The translations under genes were made by a program, and so were the position numbers. A DNA stretch of 64,000 nt from Polytrichum commune. Lineage: Eukaryota > Streptophyta > Polytrichopsida > Polytrichales > Polytrichaceae. The notes under the pieces were generated by a model. That model worked only from the letters and a program-made list of their open reading frames with translations. It made no database searches and was not told the DNA's origin. Positions 1 through 10,379 of the stretch are shown one piece after another. Within the stretch, counting starts at the first letter, position 1. Every line of letters begins with the position of its first letter. The stretch lies in assembly GCA_950295325.1 (NCBI GenBank), contig OX485803.1, positions 3,660,001 through 3,724,000 of the forward strand, written 5' to 3'.

Positions 1-130
1 GGCCATTGCAATTTAAAATGCTTACTTTTTGACCAAGGCAACGGACTCTCGAAGGAAGTTTGGGTCGGACGGGCATGGAAACCCAAACTACGGACGAGAG
101 GCCGTCAATTTTTTTCATAAAAAAATCAAA
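1..130. other. window start, no gene seen
   Basis: No coding region, RNA gene or clear repeat was recognised. The stretch is non-coding and adjoins the foldback element that follows. Confidence 0.4.
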
Positions 131-230
131 CGTTGACAAGATCTCGGCCGTTAGATTGGAGAGCTAGTTTTAGACAAAGAATGAAGTGGGATGCTCCTTT
201 GGGTTTGGCCTTTGGGCTTGGCCATCAGAG

Positions 231-446
231 GCTTCACACTATGGTCGTCCAAGTCGACAGGCCGTGGGAGTTCATGGCCAAAGGTTTGGACTTTAGGATT
301 GGCCTTTGGAAACTTCACACTTTGCCCGACTGAAGACTCCAATTCCTATATTTCATTGACTATTCTCAGCCCATTTCTTTGGACTCTCAACAAAGTTTGG
401 CCATTCAATCCCACATCCTCTCGACTTGGACGGCCATAGTGTGAAG
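231..446. mobile_element. foldback (MITE-like) element
   Basis: Two inverted arms of about 55 bp face each other at 231-285 and 391-446. Both begin GCTTCACACTATGG and continue through CGTCCAAGTCGA with few mismatches. The right arm is followed by GCGGCCCTAAG, so a TTA/TAA target duplication of the PIF/Harbinger type is possible, but the left outer end has decayed. The short ORFs here are artefacts of the repeat. Class and exact ends are inferred. Confidence 0.5.
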
Positions 447-459
447 CAGCGGCCCTAAG

Positions 460-1525
460 ACTTGATATCTAGACACAGGGAACTTCTCCAGCCTAATGTT
501 GACGCCCACATGGTAATGATCGGATGAACTCAGAAAGTTAATTGTAGTCCTGCCACTAAGGCAGCTTTCTACAATGATTTGGATCATCATTTTGCTTCAA
601 TCTCTCACAAGCTGAACGTAATTGACCCCCAAAACTCATCAAGTAATACACGTACAATTTTAATGATAAAAATATAACTGACAATTGTGTATATGTAAAA
701 ATATTACATTTGTATCTAGTCATCAATGTAAGTATACAAATTATACTTTTGAATAATAATAAACCCCTATCATATGCATAATGTAAAACCTTAGCATTCA
801 TTGATATATTCGTCGAACATTTAATTCATCCCTTGGGTGTAATTCATAAGCTTCTACATCTACAATATGTGTCATACAAGCTAATGTAATTATTGTTTCT
901 GAATCTACCATCAAATGGTCCGTAAGATCATAAGTCCACTTATTGTTGGTTTCATTTTGATACCAACATAACCCAATGTCCATGCTTGATCCTAGAACTT
1001 GCAACAAGTGTGATCCCTTAACGATTGAACCAAATTGTTGCACGGATCGGAGGTGCACTAATGATACGAAATCAATTGAGGGAAACCCACCTGGGAATCA
1101 ACACCTTCGCAATTTCAATGCCACCCATGATCTAACGAAGGCATCAACCACCGGCAACCACTTGCATCAACCAGATAGAAGCGCCGGCCATTCCTCTTGC
1201 AACCCTAGGCAAGAAGTGGCCTCGTTCTTAGCTCAACTACCGCTTCCAAAACCTTAACACTGCCTCTACCATACATACATGGATGAGATAAGGAAACGAG
1301 AAAATTAGTCCTCCTAGTTCTATCCAATATTAAATGCTTATAAATCCCATAAAGTCTAGTGACCCTACCATACAAGTACAAATGTTATATATTTTCTAGA
1401 CGTCCTCCATACATGTACATAACCACGAAGTTATAATTATGTAGCATATGTATATGCAAATCAATTTTTTACCCCTTTTGTGCACTTTTGTATACTCATA
1501 CATGTTACGAAAGGTGCACCCCCAA
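460..1525. other. intergenic, nothing identified
   Basis: This AT-rich stretch has only short ORFs on both strands, interrupted by stops. The 86-codon minus-strand ORF at 798-1058 matches nothing I recognise. No RNA gene or promoter could be supported. Confidence 0.4.
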
Positions 1526-1529
1526 GACC

Positions 1530-1725
1530 ACTAGTTATAGATGAACCGCTTGAGTTTGAGAAGTAACTTGTGAAAGTTCAAGACTTTAGGAAAATTATCA
1601 ATCATTTTAGAGGAATTTCGAGAATATACCTCAAATCAATAAAGAAAAAACTAAAAGATATCAATATGGACTTGGAAACACTAGGATCTCAACTGATAAT
1701 GTCCAAAAACCTTCCCGGATATGGT
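1530..1725 (+). repeat. dispersed ACCGGTT-type repeat, copy 1
   Basis: This is one of five copies of a roughly 200-bp family. Shared landmarks in order are GATGAACCG(G/C)TTGAGTTTGA, a variant of TTCAAGACTTCAGGA, ATCATT(T/G)TAGA, ATATACCTCAAAT, a variant of TTGGATTTAGAATCACT, and CCAAAAACCTTCCCGG. Here the first ACCGGTT has mutated to ACCGCTT and the later one to a degenerate form. The other copies are near 9346 (reverse), 40590 (reverse), 51855 and 56785. No protein is encoded. Confidence 0.7.
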
Positions 1726-1973
1726 AAGAAAGGTCCCAACTTAGCCCCTTTTGACCCAAGAGCCAGCATAACATTATTCAATGGCTATCATCCGTTCCAT
1801 TCTATTAATATTCAATGACAGTGCTTCATCCAAATCTCACTCATTTTTATAACTAAATTTACTTACAAACAACATTCATAAGGTATAATTCTAGCACCTT
1901 ACATGACATATTCCCGGTCCCACCCAAACCTGGTCACTCAGCTAAATAATATTATGAGACTTCGAATGAGTGC

Positions 1974-1978
<5 letters not shown>

Positions 1979-2007
<29 letters not shown>

Positions 2008-2009
2008 TC
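1979..2009. repeat. (AG)n microsatellite
   Basis: This is an uninterrupted AG dinucleotide run of about 14 units, with no gene attached. Confidence 0.95.
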
Positions 2010-2249
2010 ATGATGCGTATAGTTGCCCCAAGTCCACACAATATTCATTTATGGGTTACTCTAATCAAAATGGGCACTTCACAAAAATGTGCTTTGCAAA
2101 GTTTCCACCAGTCACAGTGAAGGCCTCTCCAAAAACTGCATGTCACAAAATACAGTGGTTGCAATTTGCAAATAGAAACATAGTTGGACTCCAATCTTGG
2201 CACTCTAGTAGACACTTCCACATTCCAATAACTTTTGGAACTTCGACTC

Positions 2250-2484
2250 AACATTGACTGCAACTTCGGCTTGGCAAGCACAACTATATGTGAATGTGGA
2301 TTTTCCAAACATAATTGGGTGAAGAGTGATCGCAGAAGTTGATTGAAACTTGAAACATTGGATGCATTGATGCTAGTGTCATTATGCGGTCTTTCAATGG
2401 AAATATGGATTGGGCTAAGAATCTTGACACTTCGAAATCGACCAAAAACCGGAGGACTTTGCCTTTGGAGTTGTATGATGATTA
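2250..2484 (+). pseudogene. hAT-type transposase C-terminal remnant
   Basis: Plus-strand translation reads through LASTTICECGFSKHNWVKSD, a stop replacing an Arg codon, then LKLETLDALMLVSLCG and a final LPLELYDD stop. This resembles the C-terminal dimerisation region of hAT transposases, where a (V/C)ER.FS.QN..K...R..L....LD.LMR.S pattern is usual. No upstream zinc finger or DDE catalytic part is visible, so this is a truncated relic. The longer minus-strand ORF covering it (2045-2491) is its antisense shadow. The assignment rests on motif memory only. Confidence 0.55.
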
Positions 2485-2489
2485 AGTGC

Positions 2490-3930
2490 ATTATGTAGGG
2501 AATCTAAATAATTTTAGTGCACCATTTTATTGCATGTACTTCTTCAATATAGTGAGTCATCATATCGTTTTCATATTCAATACAAAACGACCAATATCAA
2601 GTTTTTTTTGGTGAAGTGTTGCAAAAAAGTTTGAAAGTTTGAGTGAAGTGTGATTGTTTTGAAGCCCTTCACATTGAAATGCATGTGCACATTTCAAACT
2701 TGAACGCTGGGTATAGGGACGGAATTAGGCAAGGGGCAGTCTAACTTACCTTCAAGTTGATGAAACTTCACGCAGTACGGTGTATTGTGCACAAGATTGG
2801 CACTTGTCTTCACGAATCTAGGGGAATCCGTGCACGACTACAGAGACCGTTGTCAGGAGCACCACATGGATGTTCTTGTTGTCAGATAATAGGCATGATT
2901 AATCAAATATTCAGGGCCTTAATTACATTTGTTATTCAATGATTATGATGTTGTCAGACACGGTCGACATTCCACCACCAATCATATCACATAATATACT
3001 GGCAAGAAATTCATAAGGTGCCTGCAGGCTAATGAGCTCCCACCTGGAATGGGCCTGGAATGGGCCTGGAATGCATGAGACTTGCCTCGGATGATCTCTG
3101 TAACATAAGAACAACTATTCTAGAAGAAGCTGAAGCTGCTGCTGCTGCAGCACAGGGAGTCGTCACGAGTGTACTGTGCATGAATCCGCCGTAGCTTATA
3201 GCCTAGTTATGCTTTCAAGGAAAGAAAAAAAGGAGAATGTATAAACTTAGTGGGAGGAAAACTTCTTGTATCATCAATTTACTTGCAGGATGATTTCGGA
3301 CTATTAAAAAAAATGTAAACCGTTGGCTTTAACCTGCAGTGTTCATTGCATTGGATGTGTAGCTACTTGGCTCAGTAACGGTCAGCTAATTGTGAAGATA
3401 AGATTGACATTCTGGAAACTGGGAAGAAGGCCCGATCGAGCAAGTGAGCTAGCGGTACAAGTACGACGGACTTTTGGCCTGCCTTGCAATATAATCCACA
3501 CCTCTGAAATCTGTCTGCAGCTAGCTGCATCTGAGTCGACTCCATAAATGCATTCGCTCCTTGTGCTTCCAAGGGCTTCAAACTTCAAACTTATTATTCT
3601 TCAGTCCTTGATCTATTAGTGAATCTATCTATACAATGTCTGATGCTTCCGCTTCACACAGATTCTTATGAGCTCATAATACTGTCAATAGCTACTTACT
3701 GAATAGACTCGCCTCCTCCTCACCGTTTATGTCTCTAGAGCACTCCAGCTGCAATTACGCCAGATTCTGAGAAACTTGCAAATTGTGTGTTAGTCAACCA
3801 CCAATATGATCGATTGTGAAAGCCAGTGCTCAGGATTTGATCCTATATATGTCGTCAGCATGTTCTACATCTTTTTGAAAGAAGACTACTGCTGAGTCTG
3901 AATGAGTCGTTGCTAAACCCCAGTAAACTA
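2490..3930. other. upstream region of the peroxidase gene
   Basis: No gene was recognised. Features are a triple direct repeat of TGGGCCTGGAA near 3051-3072 and a short GCT run near 3132-3148. ORFs are short and lack recognisable motifs. The downstream part presumably contains the peroxidase promoter. Confidence 0.4.
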
Positions 3931-3939
3931 CTTTCAAGT

Positions 3940-3956
3940 CATATATTATATTATAG
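3940..3956 (+). promoter_or_regulatory. TATA-like element of the peroxidase gene
   Basis: ATATATTATATTATAG lies about 175-190 bp before the preferred start codon at 4131. It is the only strong TATA-like tract just upstream, so a transcript start near 3975-3990 is plausible. This is inferred from position and composition only. Confidence 0.35.
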
Positions 3957-4130
3957 CCTGCGTGCCTGCTGAGAGAGCAAGTGAGTCGAGTTAGAATTAA
4001 TTAGTGTTCATCATCATTGAGCATGGGAGATGAACGAAAACAAGACGATGAGGAGAAGTTTGATGATGTGCAATGTTACAACCAGACCGAATGGAGGTTG
4101 AATATCAAACCAGTTATTGTCAAACCAAAC

Positions 4131-7100
4131 ATGCTCTGGATGATGATGATGATGGTGGTGGTGGTGGTGGTGGTCAATATCCCTTGTGCCTCAGCTGATG
4201 ATTGTTTGAGAGTGGATTTCTACAACACCTCGTGTCCGGATGTGGAGGGCATCATCCTCAACGCAGTGACTGCAAAGCTCCAGGCAAACCCCAAGGCAGG
4301 AAGTGGCGTGCTTCGTCTCTTCTTCCACGATGCCTTTGTCAGTGTAAGTGATCAAGCCCTCCAAGTACGACCTACCTACCTCTTGTCATCGTTTCTAAGT
4401 TTAGATTGAATTAGAATAAGGTTAGTGAGAGATGATTAGCAAATTCAAATGGTGCTCATAGCTTTTTATCTCATAATTTTCAGAGCTAGTATGAATATCT
4501 TATTTATTATCGAAGTGGAGAGTGTCACGATGCTCATTAAGTGGTCTTAGAGGTCCCCCCATCATGTTGATTATTGAGCCTATAATGGTTAAGTATTTGT
4601 TCACATGTAACTAACAAGTTGAAATATTTTATGACTTTGCAAGTAGAACAAGAGGGAGGAGGGTAGATTCTTAGGGTATGGTTAGTGGGTTGACAGTGTA
4701 TGGGTTATTTAAACATGGTTGGAGATTGTAGGTCATCCTGGGTCCAAGTTGCGCGTGATGGGGGAGGCATTAAATGAGTGTAAGAAAATCTTGGTCTTTG
4801 ATTTCATGAGAGGTCAACTAGAACCTAGATTACATCATCACCTACTTCCATTGATGCCACAAATCTTTTGTACACTACTCACTTTCCATAACCTAGAAGA
4901 GATAGGATAACAATTGTGGCCTCTACCCAAAGTTTTTTCGGGTGAACCACACATTCAAGCACATTAAACACATCCACCTCACTCATATACAATCATATTT
5001 GGTCCATCAATAGTCAATATTGACTACAAAGTTCTTAATGATGTACACAATTCCTACATGATGGAAGGGATATTAGTCAGCCAAGTTCATCCAATGGCTA
5101 TAATTCATTTAGTACATTGTCTTTCATTCATGGTAATTACATAAGTTACCATTCCAATGGTAGATATGTTGAGCTCCACTCCATCAATCTTGCACCATAA
5201 CAAGGCTTTTGAGTATGGATCAAATCAAAGTCTAACATCCATGCATTCCCTTCCCCATGATGATAGCACTTGATTTCTTGTGCACCCTACCACCAATGGT
5301 CCACCCAATCATAGTGGGGGTATCTAGGTGACCTTGATATTCTCAACTAACCATGTGGGAACATAGGGGCTTACCCTTGGAAAAGTCATATAGGTGTCGG
5401 CCAGCTTGTCCACTTCTCTTCAAGGTGTTCACCTTTGAAAGGAGGTAGTAGTCTTCGGAGGCCCTCTTACATATAAACATTTCAGGATTACATACAAACC
5501 TAGACCAATTTAAAAACGAAGCAACACCATGATTCGTGCCGGTGGCTACATCAGAGTCGTCTTCCTTCCTTCCTTCCTTCCTTCCTTGTCATTTCCCGTA
5601 ATGAACCACCCACCCTCAAAAGATGAGAATCAACTACACAGAAAGAGACTCTTCATTCATGCTTGCTCCCCTAAGAATCGAAATATCAATCATTCAATCA
5701 ATCAATCAATCACGATGAATCCCCATGAATTGATATTGCAGGGATTCGACGCCTCGATTTTGTTAACATCCACACCCGGAGGGGGCCTCACGGAGAGGGA
5801 CGCGGACAAGACACTTCCAGCGGAGGGGTTCGACTTGGTTGCTTGGGCCAAGAAGGCAGTGGAAGCACAATGCCCATGCGTTGTGTCCTGTGCTGATATC
5901 TTGGCTATGGCTACCAGGGACGCCATCGTGCAGGTCTGCCCATATTCTTCATGTTCCTGAAAAATTTCTAGTCTAAGGTAGACTTGTGTTATGCGGACGC
6001 TTTTCTCTTTGCACCCACTTCTCGTAGGATATGAAACGCATTGCAATTAGTGCACGATAACTAGCAAATTCAATCTGGCCTGTACCCATTTTGTTTCGTA
6101 ATTTTTGGAGCGCATATGAATATCTTATTCATTGGCATAGCGAAGGTTCTCGTGCTCGTTAAGTGGTCATATATAGTAGAGGCACCTATTCCCAATCAGG
6201 ATCCCATCGGCAATCTATAGGGTACCGGAATTTGGTATAGGTTGGGATTGAATTTTGATCAGGTTGGGGTTGATTTTGATCAAGATGGGAGTGAATTGCA
6301 ATCAAGCCAAAACCAATAGTGCCATGACTTATGTTATGTTTTTGAGTGCTAAAATGAGAAGGATTGAGTAGTTATGGCAATCCCTAGACATCGGCAATTT
6401 GATTCAAGGAATAAACTTACTGAAAAATTTGCAATCCTCCTAATTTCTATCTGCCTATACGGGAAAATTTTGCACCGCCATATACTTCTCCAGATTTGAC
6501 ACACAATCTCTTAAGTAATCGGTTATGGACTCCTCTACTCTTACCCCCCCCCCCCCCCAAAATCATGTTGATTATTGAAACTAAAATGATTAACATACTT
6601 TAGCATATAATCCAACCTCTTTTAAACACATGTCGCCTTTTTGATGTCCGATCTTAGATCCACGCCTAACCACATACCACTCAAATATAGGTCTCTGTTT
6701 TTATTGCCATGTTGGATTAGGCACGCATATGTTTAACAAGGCCGATGCACCCTTGCATGAGCTATTGAGCACCAAGTTCACAGCTTGATAGATCAAGGAA
6801 CTGTACTGAAGGAGCGCTAATCCTGATGTTCACAATAACAATGACACAAGTAGCATAATTCAACCTTCAGGAAACCAGGAGTCTGTGTGCCTTTCCCCAG
6901 TGCTTTATGAAACTTATAAGTGGTTTCGGCCTTCTCCACCAATAAGAGGTTTTAGATCTCATTTGGGGATCATTTTGTCATGGGCCCTCAAGCTCTAGAG
7001 TAAGATCTCCCTTATTGAAGTCGGTCTTACGATGTTTTAACTAATTATTGCAGCTTGGTGGAACCCCATATCCGGTATTGAAAGGGCGTCGAGATAGCCG

Positions 7101-10007
7101 AGTGTCCAAAGCCTCTGATGTGGCAGGCAATTTGCCTAGTCCAGCCGATGGCGTGGATAACCTCCTTGCACTCTTCATCGCTAAGGGTCTTGACATCAAC
7201 GACTTGGTTGCTCTTTCTGGTAATATGACATTAGTACTTGCCCAAACAAACACAACCAATTTTGTATTTTTGTTGTTTGAATTTTCTTCTTCTCCATGTC
7301 ATTGAACTCTATCTATGTGGACTTGGGCAATGAGAATTCTTGATTGTCTTCATTCTAGGGCCAATCAGTTTGTTTGTAAAAGCCAATGTTGAACATAACA
7401 TTATTCAATCCCGTGTTAGTCTTCTCTTTCTAAAGTTTGGACATCCCAATCATTTGAATTCGATTATTTTATGTGTTCACATCCACATATCATTAGTGGA
7501 CAACATTAGTAACCTTCATCAAAGTGCTATGTAGGACCCAAAAAGTAAATGCACTTTGATGCAAGCATCAAAAGCCATATGAGAGAATATTGTGCGGTTT
7601 TAAGCCTTAAAACTGTGAAGGCTTGTGACCTTCCTAGCATTTGGCTTCCGGTACACCCGACCAATATAGTCCACCCCAAGTATAGTAGGGTTTTGGTGAA
7701 CCAACTATTTTCAATCAACCATGTGAGAACCTAGGGGTTTGTGCTTGGAGAAGATAGGTGCATGTTGGTTTGTTTGTGCTCATTCGAGGTGTTCACATTT
7801 GAAAGAAGATAATATTCTCGAAGGTCCTTCTACTGTTGTGATGTTTGTTTTGAGATTAAAAATAGAATTCGACTCAAAGATGAAGCAACACCATAATTCA
7901 CCCCGTGGGCAACCTCTCTCTCTCTCTCTCTCTCTCTCTACACACACTGAAACATGTGATTAGGTTTCCCCACGCTAATTTCTCAACACTATTTTGAATA
8001 TTTGTTATCACATCAACAACATACCAACAAAACAAAACAAAATAAATAAAAAATGGTTTCTACTCTGATTGCCATATAGATTGAGAAACAAAATTATGAG
8101 ATTTTGTGAGATTTTGACTCAAGATAATTTGCATTTGGTAAAGAGGCAACCTATTCATGAAGGCAACCTAATTGCATAAAATATCAGTGTAGATAGGCTC
8201 ACAATGCGGGTGACAACTAAATTATAGGAGGTTGTGACTTGACTATGCTCAGATTTATTCCTAAAGTTGAGGACCTCAATTCTTGGAGATTCATTCCTTG
8301 AGCTTAAACAGAAAGGATTAAGGCTCCAGTGTGCAGGGAGAAATTGGGTGAAACCAGTTGAGATCTAAAACTTACCAAAACCCACTGTTTACGAACTTTC
8401 ATGTTGATTTGATTGGAAATCCTCTTTATTATATTGGTTATATTCACTAGCTCTAGATTGCCTACAGATTTGCCTCAAGTGTTGACCATGAACTGTTTAA
8501 GGTAAGCAGGCCATAAATGGACACTTTTTCTCTCTGCACCCACTTCTTGTATGGTGTGAACACGCAGTCATGGTATGGTAAGATGATCAACAAATCCAAA
8601 TCGTGCCCAGTGCCACTTTCCTCATAATGTGTGGAGTTCGTATGAGTATCTTATGTATAGTCAAAGTGAAGATTCTTGTTAATAGACGATCGTATAGGTT
8701 CCCCCAACTATGTTGACAATAACATTTTAGAAAGGTTAACACATTTTGAGCATGTAGTCAAATCTCTTTCCAAGACATGTTTTTGTGGTGTACATTTTTA
8801 GATTCTCATCCAACCATACATCACTCAAATATAGGTGTCCTTTGAAGACTGGTAATCAAATTAGGCACACCACATGTCTACCTTATTATAATATAACTAG
8901 CTGCTCATTTATAACCTTATGTTGGATTTCCAAGCTTGTAAAGTAGACGGGTCTGAAATGGTTATCTTTCTGACTAGTCCACTTCTCCTAGGATATGATG
9001 AAACACATGATTAGTACGAGATGGTTAGCCAATCCAAATCAAGATCATAACGTACCTTTCCTCATAACTTCCAGAGCTCATGTGAATAACATCTTGTTCA
9101 TTATCAAAGTGAAGAATCTCGTGCTCATCAAATGGTCAAATAGGTCCCTTGTGAGTCGTAACTATGTGGCATGCTAAGCTTAGAGTGGTGATCATATTTT
9201 GAGCATGTAGTCCAATCTATTATTTTTTCTTAACATGTGTTTGTTTGGTATTCGTTCTTGGAGCCACACTTAACAACACACGACTCAAAATCAAATGCTT
9301 GATTAAAAAAAGTAATCGAATTAGGCACATCTACCTCAAGAACAATGTCCGGGGAGACTTTTGAGTGTATTCAGTCAAAATCCTAGTGTGTTTCCAAGTC
9401 CAACCGGTTACACGTCGTGATCTTTCGGTTTTGCTTTAATAAATTGAGGTCTACTCCACAGAGTCCTCTAAAATGATCGGTTATTTTCCTGAAGTTTTGA
9501 ACTTCAACCGGTTCATCTGAAACTAGCTGTCAATCGGTCGGTCAGTCTTCATTCATTGCTTCGGAACAAGCTTGCAAAAGGCTGACTTAATAATGTTACG
9601 TTGCAGGTGCACATACTATCGGATTCTCGCATTGTGACCAATTTATAAAGCGCTTGTACCCATCCACCGACCCATGTTTGGACGCTAGCTTCGCGTGCGG
9701 TCTCAAAGCCCAGTGTCCCCAATCCGCATTCAACCCCGAAACCCAAGTTCCCCTCGACGTTGTGAGCTCCTTTGTATTCGACAACGCCTACTACAAGGAT
9801 CTCATGGTCGGGAAGGGGCTCTTGGCCTCCGATAACGCACTCGTCTTGGACAACCGGACGCGGCCGCAGGTGGTGGCCTTCTCCGAGCAACCGGCCGCCT
9901 TCTTCGCCGCCTTTGGACGCTCGATGACCAAGCTCGGGGGCCTCGGTGTGCTCACGAATGCGGACGGCGAGATTCGAAGTGCCTCCGATTGTGGCTGCGT
10001 GAATTGA
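4131..10007 (+). CDS. class III (secretory) peroxidase, 4 exons
   Basis: Exons are 4131-4343, 5742-5933, 7054-7219 and 9607-10007, giving 323 aa. All introns are GT-AG, and the three-intron layout and exon sizes follow the classical class III pattern. The family oxidises phenolics with H2O2 in the wall or vacuole. Residues 1-22 look like a signal peptide (MLW, then Met5 and Val7, then CASA). YNTSCP holds C35. The distal site is R62 and H66 (LRLFFHD), and the proximal His is H193 in GAHTIG. FDNAYY carries the usual proximal Asp. C115, C121 and C200 and the C-terminal cysteines match conserved disulfide partners. Oddly, HDCF is HDAF (A68) and GCDAS is GFDAS (F73), so one conserved disulfide pair is absent. 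An in-frame ATG at 4023 would add 36 residues before the signal peptide, so 4131 was preferred. Exon 4 is much more GC-rich than its surroundings. Confidence 0.9.
4410..4620 (+). repeat. intron repeat R2, copy in peroxidase intron 1
   Basis: The landmarks are GATGATTAGCAAATTCAAAT, CAGAGCTAGTATGAATATCT, TATTATCGAAGTGGAGA, CTCATTAAGTGGTC and CATGTTGATTATTGA. They recur in the same order in introns 2 and 3 of the same gene. This copy lacks the 5' GCACCCACTTCT part. Confidence 0.65.
5190..5535 (+). repeat. intron repeat R3, copy in peroxidase intron 1
   Basis: Shared blocks with intron 3 (about 7610-7905) include CTAACCATGTG(G)GAACATAGGGG, AAGGTGTTCACCTTTGAAAG and GAAGCAACACCATGATTC. Similarity is partial, with insertions and deletions. 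It encodes no recognisable protein. Confidence 0.55.
5560..5590. repeat. (TTCC)n microsatellite
   Basis: A CTTCC/TTCC run lies about 150 bp before exon 2 of the peroxidase. A pyrimidine-rich intronic tract of this kind is common and needs no special role. Confidence 0.9.
5970..6735 (+). repeat. intron repeat R2, split copy in peroxidase intron 2
   Basis: The first half (about 5970-6200) has TTTGCACCCACTTCTCGTAG, ACTAGCAAATTCAATCTGG and CTCGTTAAGTGGTC. The second half (about 6560-6735) has AATCATGTTGATTATTGAAA, TCCACGCCTAACCACATACC and GGATTAGGCAC. About 350 bp of unrelated DNA and a 15-C run (6544-6558) separate them, suggesting an insertion into the repeat. Confidence 0.6.
7610..7905 (+). 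repeat. intron repeat R3, copy in peroxidase intron 3
   Basis: This is the second copy of the segment at 5190-5535. Matching blocks are CAACCATGTGAGAACCTAGG, GAGGTGTTCACATTTGAAAG and GATGAAGCAACACCATAATT. A CT microsatellite follows at 7914-7939. Confidence 0.55.
7914..7940. repeat. (CT)n microsatellite
   Basis: This is a dinucleotide CT run of about 13 units in peroxidase intron 3. Confidence 0.95.
8470..9330 (+). repeat. two tandem R2 copies in peroxidase intron 3
   Basis: Two consecutive, diverged copies of about 400 bp lie at roughly 8470-8885 and 8935-9330. Each runs from a (T/C)CCACTTCT block through CAA(A)TCCAAATC, TTTCCTCATAA, ATGGTCAAATAGGTCCC or its variant, TTTTGAGCATGTAGTC and a final AATTAGGCACA. 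The second copy is immediately followed by the ACCGGTT-type repeat. Confidence 0.65.
9346..9550 (-). repeat. dispersed ACCGGTT-type repeat, copy 2
   Basis: This reverse-oriented copy ends about 55 bp before the acceptor of peroxidase exon 4 (9607), so it probably supplies the branch-point region. Compared with the 40590 copy it lacks the segment between two adjacent ACCGGTT motifs, as if recombination between the motifs removed it. Confidence 0.7.
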
Positions 10008-10369
10008 TGCGGCGTCCCTTGATTTAGAACGTTGTTAGAAGCTTTCCTTTCCTGAGAGAATTATGATGGATCGTTTCTGCCGAGTTGGGGTTGAATCTTG
10101 GAAACGCAGCACACTCATGCCATTCGTAACCCTCTGAGTGTTCAAAAGGGTGAGCTCCCTAGTCCCGTAGCGATGGCAGTGAAGGTGAAACTCTCGAAGA
10201 GGATTTTGAGACGCGTTGGTTTTGGAGATCATATGTCACTAGCAACCCGCTTGTTGCATGCGCAACGACGACAACAACAAACCACTCCATTGCATATGGT
10301 ATTCATGGATGAATAATCGTTGCATATAGGGGCCATGCAATGGTTTTCTGTAGCGAGGCCAACCTTGTG

Positions 10370-10375
10370 AATAAA
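10370..10375 (+). terminator. candidate poly(A) signal, peroxidase
   Basis: AATAAA lies 363 bp after the stop codon. It is the first canonical hexamer noticed downstream. Plant poly(A) signals are loose, so this is weak evidence. Confidence 0.25.
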
Positions 10376-10379
10376 GCCT

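Noticed and set aside
2045-2491. 148-codon minus-strand ORF
   Set aside because: It is antisense to the hAT transposase remnant and has no recognisable motif.
4023-4130. Upstream ATG as the peroxidase start
   Set aside because: It would add 36 polar residues before the signal peptide and prevent normal secretion.
5702-6046. 114-codon minus-strand ORF over peroxidase exon 2
   Set aside because: It mirrors the GC-rich coding exon on the opposite strand and runs into the intron.
9549-9890. 113-codon minus-strand ORF
   Set aside because: It is the antisense shadow of peroxidase exon 4.
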